Part shown: in pieces, positions 10,469 to 19,115 of the stretch | Position numbering within the stretch: position 1 is the stretch's first letter | How the letters are laid out: the number at the start of each line of letters is the position of its first letter | Source of the DNA: CAVVGZ01 sp963747965 | GTDB taxonomy: Bacteria > Chloroflexota > Anaerolineae > Anaerolineales > Anaerolineaceae | Assembly: GCA_963747965.1 (NCBI GenBank) | Contig: CAVVGZ010000004.1 | Location: 620,001-684,000, forward strand | Reading direction: 5' to 3' | DNA: 64,000 bases | Notes under the pieces: model-generated | The model's input: the letters and a program-made list of their open reading frames with translations, nothing else | The model's database searches: none | Told to the model about the DNA's origin: nothing | Translations under genes and position numbers: made by a program

Positions 10469-11631
10469 ATGAAAGAGAAACTGCGTGTGGGAGTGATTGG
10501 TGCAGGCCGCTGGTCAACAACAGCACATTTACCGGGCTTCACCCGTTCTCCGTTGAGCGAGGTTGTGGTTTTGTGTGACCTCGACCGTGAAATGGCTGAG
10601 AAAAAGGCCAGGATGTTCAACATCCCTGAGGTTGAGACGGATTACGAGAAAGTGTTTTCAAGGCGGGATATTGATGTTGTGGATATTGTCACCCGCGATG
10701 ACCATGGCGACAATCATGAGATCCTTACCTTCGCTGCGCTTGAAGAAGGCAAGCATGTACTGGTGGAAAAACCGGTATCACATAATTACAAGCGGGTACA
10801 GGAAGCGCACCGTCTGGCAAAGTCCAAAGGTGTTAAGACAAAAGTGGGTCTGACTTTCCGCTACGCTCCAGCAGTACAGTATATGTTTGAACTATTGCGG
10901 GAAGGTTTTATAGGCGACCCCTACATCTTTAATGGTTACGAACAAAATTCTCAGTGGCTCGACCCTGATAATCCCGCGGACAAGCGAATTCATAAGGTAA
11001 AACCGGTGGGCGAACCGGTTTTTGGCAGTGATTTCTCGCGCGAGGGCATTGAGGTTTTTTCGCTCGAAGGTTATGGTGCCCCAACCATTGACATCGGTTT
11101 GGAACTTGTGGGCAGCGACCTGAAGCAGGTGGTGGGGGTGCTGGCAAATATGGTTCCATTCCGCCGCCGTACGAATCTGGATACCCAGCGCGAGCGCATC
11201 AATATCGATGATGCGGATATATTCATTGGTGAATGCCATAATGGTGCCCTGTTCTCCCTGCAATCTTCAGCTTTGTTACCGTGGGCAACTACCCGGGTAT
11301 TGAAGCGCGCATCTACGGCTCTAAGGGTGCTTTAATTGCCCGCCTGGTTTCTGAATTTGGCGTAATCGAGACCCTTAAGAAAGCTACTCCGGATGCAGTT
11401 GAATTTGTGAATGTTGACATACCCATGCGCTTCTACCCACCCGGCTATCAGAAAACCGACCGTTGGGATACCGTATTTTATGGCTGCCTGGTGCAGAATT
11501 TCCTGGAGGAAATCGTCAACGGCGGTGATACCAACCAGGGCAACTTTGATCAAAGCGCCCGGGTTCAGGAAATTATCAATGCTGCAGCCCAGTCACACCG
11601 TGAGCACCGCTGGATTACTCTGCCGCTGTAA
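10469..11631 (+). CDS. Gfo/Idh/MocA family oxidoreductase (paralogue 2, frameshifted)
   Basis: Close paralogue of the gene at 6642; the two share nearly all motifs, e.g. LRVGVIGAGRW, VGLTFRYAPAVQYMFEL and GAPTIDIGLELV. ATG 10469 follows an AAGGAGA ribosome site. The frame breaks near 11275, where one T seems to be missing from a T run ('CTTTG' for 'CTTTTG'); restoring it joins 'FSLQSSA' to 'FVTVGNYPGIEARIYGSKGA' and gives a protein of about 387 aa. As in paralogue 1, the position of the family's catalytic His holds Glu. EKPVSHNY is the cofactor-site motif. DUF885 copy 3 and an SDR lie just upstream. Confidence 0.85.
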
Positions 11632-11656
11632 ATTGGAAAACTTAAAGGAAATTATG

Positions 11657-12466
11657 ATGAAACGATTTGAAGATAAAGTAGCCGTGATCACCGGAGCCGG
11701 GGATGGAATCGGCCGGCAAATCGCCGAACGCTTTGCACAGGAAGGTGCTGCAGTGGTAATTGCCGAAATCAATGAGGTTTCAGGCAAACGGGCAGAAGAG
11801 CAGATCCAGGCGGCGGGCGGCAAAGCCCTGTTTGTGCCGGTAGATGTCTCGGATGAAGCCCGGGTTGAAAGGATGGTCCAGGCAGTGGTGGAGCAGTTGG
11901 GCCGGATAGACATCTTGATTAATAATGCGGGTGTGGTTGTCCACATGAAAATCGTGGATATGCCGCGCCAGGCCTGGGACCGCCAGCTCGCTGTCCAACT
12001 GACCGGCCCATTCCTGGTTTCCAAGCATGTTGCCCGCCACATGATCGCCCGTGGGGGCGGAGGGAAGATTGTCAATATCTCGTCGGTTTCTGCTGTGATG
12101 GGCCGCCATAAAGCCGCCGCCCACTGTGCAGCCAAGGGTGGTCTAACCATGCTGACCAAGGTACTGGCAATGGAATTAGGTGAGTACAAAGTCAACGTAA
12201 ACGCAGTTGCCCCCGGTTTGATTGATGTGCCGTCACAGAGAGCGGAAGAAAACATTTCTGCAGAATACAAGCGCAGTTATCTCAACGAGCTGCCATTAGG
12301 CAGGATTGGCGAGGTGGAGGATATTTCTAACATGGTGATGTTCTTGTGCTCGGATGAAGCCAGCTGGATCACCGGTCAATTAATGCTGGTAGATGGCGGT
12401 CTCATGTCAGGGCATTACTCTTTCAGAGGGCAGGGAGATTTTACCTTGTTGAATGGACACCAATAA
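11657..12466 (+). CDS. Short-chain dehydrogenase/reductase with His in place of catalytic Tyr
   Basis: Classical-length SDR, 269 aa. The start at ATG 11657 is seven bases after AAAGGA; ATG 11654 is one codon upstream and also possible. It has TGAGDGIGRQIAE for cofactor binding, NNAG, and 'KIVNISSVSAVMG' with the catalytic Ser. The Y-x-x-x-K motif instead reads HCAAK (His156, Lys160), so the proton-donating Tyr is missing while Ser and Lys remain. The C-terminal 'ASWITGQLMLVDGG' is typical. The gene is 22 bases after the Gfo paralogue and 24 before an amidohydrolase, so it belongs to the same run. Either a single T-to-C change (TAC to CAC) or a real functional shift explains it. Confidence 0.88.
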   Translation: MKRFEDKVAVITGAGDGIGRQIAERFAQEGAAVVIAEINEVSGKRAEEQIQAAGGKALFVPVDVSDEARVERMVQAVVEQLGRIDILINNAGVVVHMKIVDMPRQAWDRQLAVQLTGPFLVSKHVARHMIARGGGGKIVNISSVSAVMGRHKAAAHCAAKGGLTMLTKVLAMELGEYKVNVNAVAPGLIDVPSQRAEENISAEYKRSYLNELPLGRIGEVEDISNMVMFLCSDEASWITGQLMLVDGGLMSGHYSFRGQGDFTLLNGHQ

Positions 12467-12490
12467 ACAATCAGTTGCGAAGGATGATGG

Positions 12491-13759
12491 ATGATGAGGG
12501 CTGGACTCCGATATTACTTTAATGCATTCTTGATAGACGGAAGCGGGCTGCCCGCTTCTAAAGAACCGGCGGCCATGGTGGTAGAAGGCCGTTGGATCCG
12601 GTTGGTGGGTGCGCAGTCAGAGCTTCCCTGCCCGGAAGATGCCGAGAAAATCGACCTGCGTGGGATGACTCTAATGCCGGGGATGGCTGATTGCCATGAC
12701 CACCTGGCCGACCTGGAGGGAGGGATGCAGCAGCGCGCTGGCATTCCCCCCAGCCTGGCCGTCTTTCTGGCGGCTGAATCCTTCAAGAATACGCTGTTAG
12801 GAGGGTTCACCGCCATTCGCGATGCATCCGGCGTTGACCTGGGGATGAAGATGGCCGTCGAACGCGGCCTCATCCCTGGCCCGCGTTTGAAGATCAGCGT
12901 GGTCATCCTATCCCAGTTTGGCGGGCATAATGATCATACTGAGGCAGCTGGGATCAATTCCCATTTTCCCTGGCTGCAGAGCATCCCTTCCGGAATTTGT
13001 GATGGAGTGGATGAATGCCGCAAGAAGACCCGCGAGGTCATCCGCGCTGGTGCCGATTGGGTGAAAATAGCTACCACTGGCGGGGTTGGAACCCCAATCG
13101 GTGGGCCTCTGATCCGCCAGTTTTCACCCGAAGAAGTCCAGGTCATCACCGATACTGCCCATGCAGCAGGCATTCCTGTGATGAGCCATGCTTACGGCGG
13201 TGAGGGCGTCAAGATTTGCCTGGATGCCGGTGTAGACAGCATTGAACATGGCGCAGCATTAGATGAGCCCCTGATCGAGCAGATGGTAAAACAAGGCACC
13301 TGGCTGGTACCTACTTTTACGGTTCTGCGCATGGTGGTAGCCATCAGCGAGCAAAATCCGCTGGCTTTGCCTGATTACATGCCCCGCAAGGCGCGCATGC
13401 TGCTGGAGCATCAGGCTAATAGTTTTCGTAAGGCGCTGCAATCCGGGGTAAAGATCGCCCTGGGCACCGATGGCGGTGGATTTGGCCATGGAAAAAACGC
13501 GGGCGAGCTCCGTTATCTGGTGGAAGCCGGGATGACCCCCATGCAAGCCCTGGAGGCTGCCACACGCATGGGGACAACCTGTATGGGATTCGGCGATGAA
13601 ACCGGAGTGCTGCGCGCCGGGATGCTGGCCGACTTTCTGGTGGTGGATGGAAATCCACTGGAGGATGTAACTATCCTGGAAGACCGCAGCCGCCTGCGGT
13701 TGATCGTAAAAGACGGACAAATAGTCAAGAATTCCCTTGAACCGGAAATGGTACCATAA
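12491..13759 (+). CDS. Imidazolonepropionase-like amidohydrolase
   Basis: Metal-dependent amidohydrolase of the imidazolonepropionase/Xaa-Pro-dipeptidase-like group, 422 aa. The beta1 H-x-H is in CHDH (His69, His71). A Lys in 'DWVKIATTGG' is the likely carbamylated bridging residue, 'SHAYGGEG' and 'DSIEHG' give the two further His ligands, and 'LGTDGGGFGHG' gives the catalytic Asp. The C-terminal 'GMLADFLVVDGNPLEDV' is the usual composite-domain strand. Members of this group commonly cleave N-acyl amino acids or dipeptides, which would suit the transporter context; the exact substrate cannot be told. It starts 24 bases after the SDR stop. Confidence 0.88.
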   Translation: MMRAGLRYYFNAFLIDGSGLPASKEPAAMVVEGRWIRLVGAQSELPCPEDAEKIDLRGMTLMPGMADCHDHLADLEGGMQQRAGIPPSLAVFLAAESFKNTLLGGFTAIRDASGVDLGMKMAVERGLIPGPRLKISVVILSQFGGHNDHTEAAGINSHFPWLQSIPSGICDGVDECRKKTREVIRAGADWVKIATTGGVGTPIGGPLIRQFSPEEVQVITDTAHAAGIPVMSHAYGGEGVKICLDAGVDSIEHGAALDEPLIEQMVKQGTWLVPTFTVLRMVVAISEQNPLALPDYMPRKARMLLEHQANSFRKALQSGVKIALGTDGGGFGHGKNAGELRYLVEAGMTPMQALEAATRMGTTCMGFGDETGVLRAGMLADFLVVDGNPLEDVTILEDRSRLRLIVKDGQIVKNSLEPEMVP

Positions 13760-13820
13760 CGGTTAATGCGCTGCTTGGATGAAAAACAATAGTTTTATTG
13801 ATAATTTCAGGAGATAAACC

Positions 13821-14666
13821 ATGATACTGGATGGAAAAGTGGCAATAGTAACAGGGGCAGCCCGCGGAATTGGTTGGGGAATCAGCCGTGCACTGGGGCT
13901 GGCAGGTGCTAAGGTATGTATCAGTGATATTAACGATGAGGAATTAGCCCGCGCCGAGGGGGATCTTAAGGCAGACGGTTCTGAAGTAATGTCTTTGCAC
14001 CTTGATGTGAGCGATTTGAACGCATTCCAAATGGCGGTTAAATCCGTGGTTGACCGTTGGGGACGATTGGACGCAATTGTCCAGAATGCTGTCTTTATGC
14101 CCCTGGTTGAGTTTGAAGCCACTTCAGAAGATTTATGGTGGCGCCAGCTGCATGTCAGCCTGGGTGGTATTTTTAATGCCACCCGTGCATCATGGGAATT
14201 ATATAAAGCCCAGGGTGGCGGGCACATCATTGGTATCGCCAGCGGTTCGAGTGTGCGCGGCTTTAAAAGGGAAATGGCATACTGTACAGGCAAACATGGG
14301 CAGGAAGGTTTTGTTAAAGCAGTCAGTCTCGAAGCCGCCAAATATAACATAGCCATTAATACGATCGGCCCGGGTGCCACGGTCAAACCGACCGATGTCA
14401 CCTGGAATGAGTTTGATGCACTGCCGCAGGTTGTCAAGGACAAATGGGCTGAACCGGCAGAACTTGGAAAAGGCTTTGTCTGGCTCATCCACCAGCCGCC
14501 AGGCCGGTTCAGCGGATTCCGGTTTGATGCCGGTCCAATAGCCCTCACTGTAAACCGGGAAGGATATGACTTTGCGTTCTCACCCGAAAAAGTGACCCTC
14601 TATCCGGACGATTTTAATTTCAGGAAGAATTGGTACGACGCCTATCCAGATTTTTACAAAGCCTGA
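13821..14666 (+). CDS. Short-chain dehydrogenase/reductase
   Basis: Third SDR of the cluster, 281 aa, starting at ATG 13821 after TCAGGAGAT. All catalytic features are canonical: TGAARGIGWGI for cofactor binding, QNAV in place of NNAG, 'GIASGSS' with the Ser, and YCTGK (Tyr154, Lys158). The C-terminus is longer than average by some 30 residues and ends with aromatic 'NFRKNWYDAYPDFYKA', a tail not seen in the other two SDRs here. It lies between the amidohydrolase and the GGT-like gene. The substrate is not identifiable; a hydroxy or keto intermediate of an amino acid or sugar path is plausible. Confidence 0.88.
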   Translation: MILDGKVAIVTGAARGIGWGISRALGLAGAKVCISDINDEELARAEGDLKADGSEVMSLHLDVSDLNAFQMAVKSVVDRWGRLDAIVQNAVFMPLVEFEATSEDLWWRQLHVSLGGIFNATRASWELYKAQGGGHIIGIASGSSVRGFKREMAYCTGKHGQEGFVKAVSLEAAKYNIAINTIGPGATVKPTDVTWNEFDALPQVVKDKWAEPAELGKGFVWLIHQPPGRFSGFRFDAGPIALTVNREGYDFAFSPEKVTLYPDDFNFRKNWYDAYPDFYKA

Positions 14667-14715
14667 CACTTCTCGTGTTTAATAAATACAAAAAACAGGA
14701 TACCGGCGGACAAGG

Positions 14716-16389
14716 ATGCAAACAGAATTACTGGCAAGTGTAGGACAAAAGCCTGTCACCAGAGGTAAACAGGCGGTTTGTTCCAGCTCACACCCAATTG
14801 TTACCGATACAATGATTCGGATAATGCGTGATGGCGGGAATGCCGTGGACGCAGCCATAGCCGGTTGCCTGGTGCAGGCTGTCGTTGAGCCGCATATGAC
14901 CAATCACGCCGGGAGCATTGCTTTCCTGTATTGGGATTCCCGTACAGGGACAGCCTATCATTTAAACGGTCATGGTACCCTGGTTCCGGACCTGGCGCCT
15001 TTCCGGCCGGTTCCACCCATTGGTATCCGGTTTGCCATGCCGGGCTCAAATCCCTGTGCAGCCATTCCAGGATTTATCCCTGCATTGGCAGAGATGCACA
15101 GGCGCTTCGGCAGCAAGCCTTGGTCCAACCTGTGTGAGCCGGCGGTGGAATGGGCTCAAAACGGGCATCCGGTTTCTTCTTTTGAATACGGCGTTTTACA
15201 GGAGGAACTTCGTTTCTACACGTACTTCCCTTCTGGCCGGGAACATTTTACTCCCAACGGCTTCTTGCCCGAAGTGGGACAAATCTTTCAATCCCCGGCA
15301 TTGGCTGAAACCATGCAGAAGTTGGCCAAAGAAGGCCCCGAATATTTTTCAAATGGTCAGTGGGCAAGGAATTTTGTGGCAGCAGCCAACCGCCTGGGTT
15401 GGCCAATTACCCTGAAAGACATGACAGCAATACCCCCGCGCTGGCAGGAGCCTCTGCGATATTCACATCGTTCATATGAAATCCTCCAGTTGGGGCCGCC
15501 CGAAAGAACCGGCGTATTCACCGCCTGTGTGCTTGGTGTACTCTCGAACTTTGATATGGCGGGAATGGGGCACTACACCGAATCAGCCGAAGCGCTCTAC
15601 CTGATGGCCCATGCTTTAAGGCGCGCCCATTGGGAAGTAGGCATGCTGTATGATCCGCTGAGTTTCAATGTGCCTCTGAATACCTGGCTTTCCAGGGAGT
15701 ATTTGGGTTATTTAGCCGAAATCATCTGGCAAAGCCGTCCCAAGGTTGATCTGACAAACCATTTTTTACTGACTTCGGGGAAATCTGCCCTGGCTGCCGC
15801 CGGGGCGTACCCCTTTGATCCCGGTAAATCTCACCAGCCGGGTGGCAGCTGCGAGTTAAGTATTGTGGACACTCAAGGTAACTGGGTCCAGATGTTGAAC
15901 ACGTTGCAGGGTGGAGGAATCCCGGGGATTGTCGTTGATGGAGTGCCTATGGTCGGGAGCCACATCCGTACCAATATGACTGCCGATATGTCCGGGTGGT
16001 TTACCGGTGGTGGGCGGTACCGCTCAATCATCGGCAGCACCCTGGTTTTACAGGATGGTTGTCCCTGGCTTGGATTAGGAACCCCGGGCAATGTTTATGG
16101 CACGATGCCTCAGGTGATATCCAATATCCTGGATTATGGTATGGACCCTTATCAGGCAGCCGTACAGCCCCGCATGGATCCCCTCCGCGATGATTACGTA
16201 CTGGAAATTGAAAGCCGCATCCCGGACAGGGTCGCTGCAGATGTGGCAAAAATGGGGATTCAAATCGAACCGCTGCCCATGTATGACTACAATATGGGAT
16301 CATTTCAAATGTGCTGGCGGGATAAGATAACCGGCCGCATGAACAGCTGTGCTGACCCGCGCCGCGCTGGTAAAGCCGATGGATTTTAA
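14716..16389 (+). CDS. Gamma-glutamyltransferase-like Ntn hydrolase
   Basis: Member of the gamma-glutamyltranspeptidase family, 557 aa, similar to the usual proenzyme length. The N-terminal part has 'ASSHPIVTDTMIRIMRDGGN'-type sequence followed by AVDAAIAG, the family signature; the small-subunit start reads PGGSCELSIVD where classical enzymes have GTTHxSVVD. The nucleophile position is therefore Ser378 rather than Thr. The C-terminal LGTPGN and 'AVQPRMDP' blocks are present. No signal peptide is seen, so it is likely cytoplasmic. It would hydrolyse or transfer gamma-glutamyl or other amide-linked groups after self-cleavage, if Ser378 works as nucleophile. (Family identity seen; activity inferred.). 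Confidence 0.82.
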   Translation: MQTELLASVGQKPVTRGKQAVCSSSHPIVTDTMIRIMRDGGNAVDAAIAGCLVQAVVEPHMTNHAGSIAFLYWDSRTGTAYHLNGHGTLVPDLAPFRPVPPIGIRFAMPGSNPCAAIPGFIPALAEMHRRFGSKPWSNLCEPAVEWAQNGHPVSSFEYGVLQEELRFYTYFPSGREHFTPNGFLPEVGQIFQSPALAETMQKLAKEGPEYFSNGQWARNFVAAANRLGWPITLKDMTAIPPRWQEPLRYSHRSYEILQLGPPERTGVFTACVLGVLSNFDMAGMGHYTESAEALYLMAHALRRAHWEVGMLYDPLSFNVPLNTWLSREYLGYLAEIIWQSRPKVDLTNHFLLTSGKSALAAAGAYPFDPGKSHQPGGSCELSIVDTQGNWVQMLNTLQGGGIPGIVVDGVPMVGSHIRTNMTADMSGWFTGGGRYRSIIGSTLVLQDGCPWLGLGTPGNVYGTMPQVISNILDYGMDPYQAAVQPRMDPLRDDYVLEIESRIPDRVAADVAKMGIQIEPLPMYDYNMGSFQMCWRDKITGRMNSCADPRRAGKADGF

Positions 16390-16432
16390 TCGGCTCATGG
16401 AATGGATGCTCAATAAGTGAGCAGGAGGACAT

Positions 16433-17438
16433 ATGGCTGAACGAAAATTACGGTGGGGAATTCTCGGCACGGCGAACATTGGCAGAGCCGCCGTTATTCC
16501 CGCTATCCAGGTATCAAAGAATGGCGAAGTCGCCGCCGTGGCCAGCCGCAATGCAAACCACGGAGCAGAATTTGCTCACCTGCTTGGAATTCCCAGGTCT
16601 TACGGCAGCTATGAAGCCCTGCTGGAAGATCCGAATATAGATGCGGTTTATATCCCCTTGCCTAACAGCTTTGCATTATGAATGGACCATCAAAGCGGCC
16701 CGGGCGGGAAAGCATATTCTGTGCGAAAAACCTTTGGCACTCAACGCAGTACAATGCCTGGAGATGGACGCTGCAGCAAAAGAGTGCGGCGTGCTGTTGA
16801 TGGAAGCCTTCATGTACCGCTTTCATCCTCGTACCGAGAAGGTAATTGAAATGGTGCGGTCGGGTTCCCTTGGAGACCTGGGAATGATCCAATCCAGTTT
16901 TACATTTAAAGTAACCCGCCCCGATAATATTCGCCTGAATGCCGATTTAGGGGGTGGAGCCTTGATGGATGTTGGTTCTTACTGTGTGAATATTTGCCGA
17001 ACCCTGGTTGGCAAGGATCCGGAGGCAGTTCAAGCCGTTGCCAGCTGGACCAATTCAGGGGTGGATGGTCAGATGATTGGCAGCCTGGTTTTTGCCAATG
17101 GTATGTTGGCACAATTCGACTGCGCATTGACTATGACAAGACGCGAGTCTTACCTCGCAGCAGGTACGAATGGATATATTGTTGCCCCGGCAGCTTTCCT
17201 CCCCGGTAAAGGCGAAACGCTATTACATGAATTTCATGACCGTATCGAGACCCAACATAAATTTTCTGGATGTGATGAATATCAATTAATGGTTGAACAT
17301 TTTATTGAATGTGTTCGGGGACACAGACAGCCGCGTTATTCCGCTGTGGAAGCTGCTGCAAATATGCGCGCCATTGAGGCTCTCTACCAATCCGCACGAA
17401 ATGGTGGGGCCTGGCAACCGATCACATCGCTTTCGTGA
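16433..17438 (+). CDS. Gfo/Idh/MocA family oxidoreductase, dihydrodiol dehydrogenase-like (frameshifted)
   Basis: Third Gfo/Idh/MocA protein of the cluster, only distantly related to the two paralogues upstream. An excellent AGGAGG site precedes ATG 16433. The N-terminus reads 'LRWGILGTANIGRAAVIPAI' and the frame is interrupted near 16670, where TTT should be TT, after 'DAVYIPLPNS'; the continuation 'LHYEWTIKAARAGKHILCEKP' restores the cofactor-site motif. The active-site segment is 'GGGALMDVGSYCVN', with Tyr at the usual His position, which is the normal state in glucose-fructose oxidoreductase and dihydrodiol dehydrogenase relatives. The repaired protein is about 335 aa. It ends the first plus-strand run; the next genes are convergent. 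Confidence 0.85.
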
Positions 17439-17500
17439 TTGGGATTGGTCGTCCATTCAAACAACTTCATTTATAGATATTTAATAAAAAGCGCCCTTGG

Positions 17501-18958
17501 TTAAAATGGATCTGGAAAATATGCATAACTGTAAATAAGATCTGCCAGGGATTTTTCAAATTCCAATAATCCGCCAACTTTATCGTTTCCTTCAATTACC
17601 ATGTACTCATCTGGTCCGGAGTGTCCGCTGGCATAACTCAAGCCTGTTGAACTCAAGGATTTTAATCCTAACATCTTGGAAAAAAAGCCTGTGGGTCCGC
17701 CAGATCCTCTCCGAGGCCAAATAACTGGTTTTATGTTCCATTCATCGAATACTCTCATGGATGCTTTAAAAATATCGTCCGAAGTTGATATCGGAATCTC
17801 TGCTGATGAAGTTTCCAATGGGGTAATGGTTATATCAGGGAAACCATGTTTATCCAGATGCCCACGGATTTTGTTCAATATATCAAAAGGATCCATATCA
17901 TAAGGCAGCCGGATATCAATGGTACAAAAAGCCTCATGGGGAAGTGTCCATAATAGAGTGCCTGGTCCAGTGTATCCAGCCCTGATTCCATTAATGTTCA
18001 TGGTAGGCGAATAAGAAAACCGCTTGATCAGATCCACCCCTCTTTCCTTATTAATAAATTGCTTTATTCGGTGGCTTCCACCCAAAGCAGGGATTGCATC
18101 AGCTTCTGCACCTTTGTATTTTTCCGCAAGGATATTAATTAACGCCAGGTCCTCTTCACCCGGTTTTTCAACCTTATCATAAAAGCCATCCACCAATACA
18201 ATATTCTTTTCATGGTCATACAGAGTGTTTAAGGCTGATACTAACCTCCAGACTGGATGATCAACGATGCACTGGGTTGAAGAGTGAATTGAGCCGCCAA
18301 CAGGTCCTTTTCCCCACAAGTCACCGGAACATTTTAACTCCAAATGCAAACACCCTTTATTACCTAAATAGACTGTTACATCTCCATTAATAGTCTGGCA
18401 GGTCTGTGGCACGAGTAAAGCATCTGATTTATTTAATTTACTTTCAAATTTATTAATTAAGAACGGAATCTGGTTACTCCCTAAGAACTCATCTCCTTCT
18501 ATAATGAACATCAAGTTGATTGGCAATACACCTTCAATATCCAGCAGCTTTTCCAGCGTATTTAAAAATGCTATCAAGCCCCCTTTATTGTTTGCACCCC
18601 TGCCATATAGTACTTTTTTGAAAGGATCACGTTTCTCAATGATTCCTTCAAAAGGAGGAACGCTCCAATTATCACCGACCACATTGGTATCGTAGTAACT
18701 ATAAATCGCCAGTGTTTTTTCCGATTTCCCCTTGTAGTGTGCCCATACCGCCGGAAAACCCGGAGTTTGGATTACTTCTGTCTCTGTAATTCCAATTTCA
18801 CAGAAAATATTTCTTAACAGATCGGCACACTCAAAAACTCCGTTATTTTCAAGTGCAATACTTGGTTGCGTGATGAATCTCTTTATTCTTTGAAGATGAT
18901 CTTGTTGTGAACCTTCCAATTCTTGATGCACTTTTTGGCGGTTATTTGATATGCTCAT
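17501..18958 (-). CDS. M20-family peptidase-like protein with altered metal site
   Basis: 485-aa protein with the M20/M28 dinuclear-zinc peptidase layout, CNDP/ArgE-like. The expected H-x-D ligand pair reads Y88-Y89-D90 (SYYDTN), losing the His; the 'GRGxxDxKG' block reads GRGANNKGG (residues 119-127), with the bridging Asp absent and one residue fewer; IEGDEFLGS keeps the acidic catalytic pair; a late 'ASGHSGPDEYM' keeps the last His-x-E. A dimerisation domain lies in the middle. The combination suggests a changed or lost metal site, yet the frame is intact over its whole length. It is the last gene of the minus-strand island, 157 bases after the amidohydrolase stop. Confidence 0.75.
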   Translation of the reverse strand: MSISNNRQKVHQELEGSQQDHLQRIKRFITQPSIALENNGVFECADLLRNIFCEIGITETEVIQTPGFPAVWAHYKGKSEKTLAIYSYYDTNVVGDNWSVPPFEGIIEKRDPFKKVLYGRGANNKGGLIAFLNTLEKLLDIEGVLPINLMFIIEGDEFLGSNQIPFLINKFESKLNKSDALLVPQTCQTINGDVTVYLGNKGCLHLELKCSGDLWGKGPVGGSIHSSTQCIVDHPVWRLVSALNTLYDHEKNIVLVDGFYDKVEKPGEEDLALINILAEKYKGAEADAIPALGGSHRIKQFINKERGVDLIKRFSYSPTMNINGIRAGYTGPGTLLWTLPHEAFCTIDIRLPYDMDPFDILNKIRGHLDKHGFPDITITPLETSSAEIPISTSDDIFKASMRVFDEWNIKPVIWPRRGSGGPTGFFSKMLGLKSLSSTGLSYASGHSGPDEYMVIEGNDKVGGLLEFEKSLADLIYSYAYFPDPF

Positions 18959-19115
18959 CTTTTATCATTTTCCCTTAAATTTGATGTCACGGCAGGGTCT
19001 TTTGAAATGCAAATAATCCATACCTGAGAATTCTTAATACGGGTTTTGAATGGAGGAAATTTCATGAACACTTTCTATTTAAATATTTCAAATTAAATGT
19101 TAACATTTTAATATT

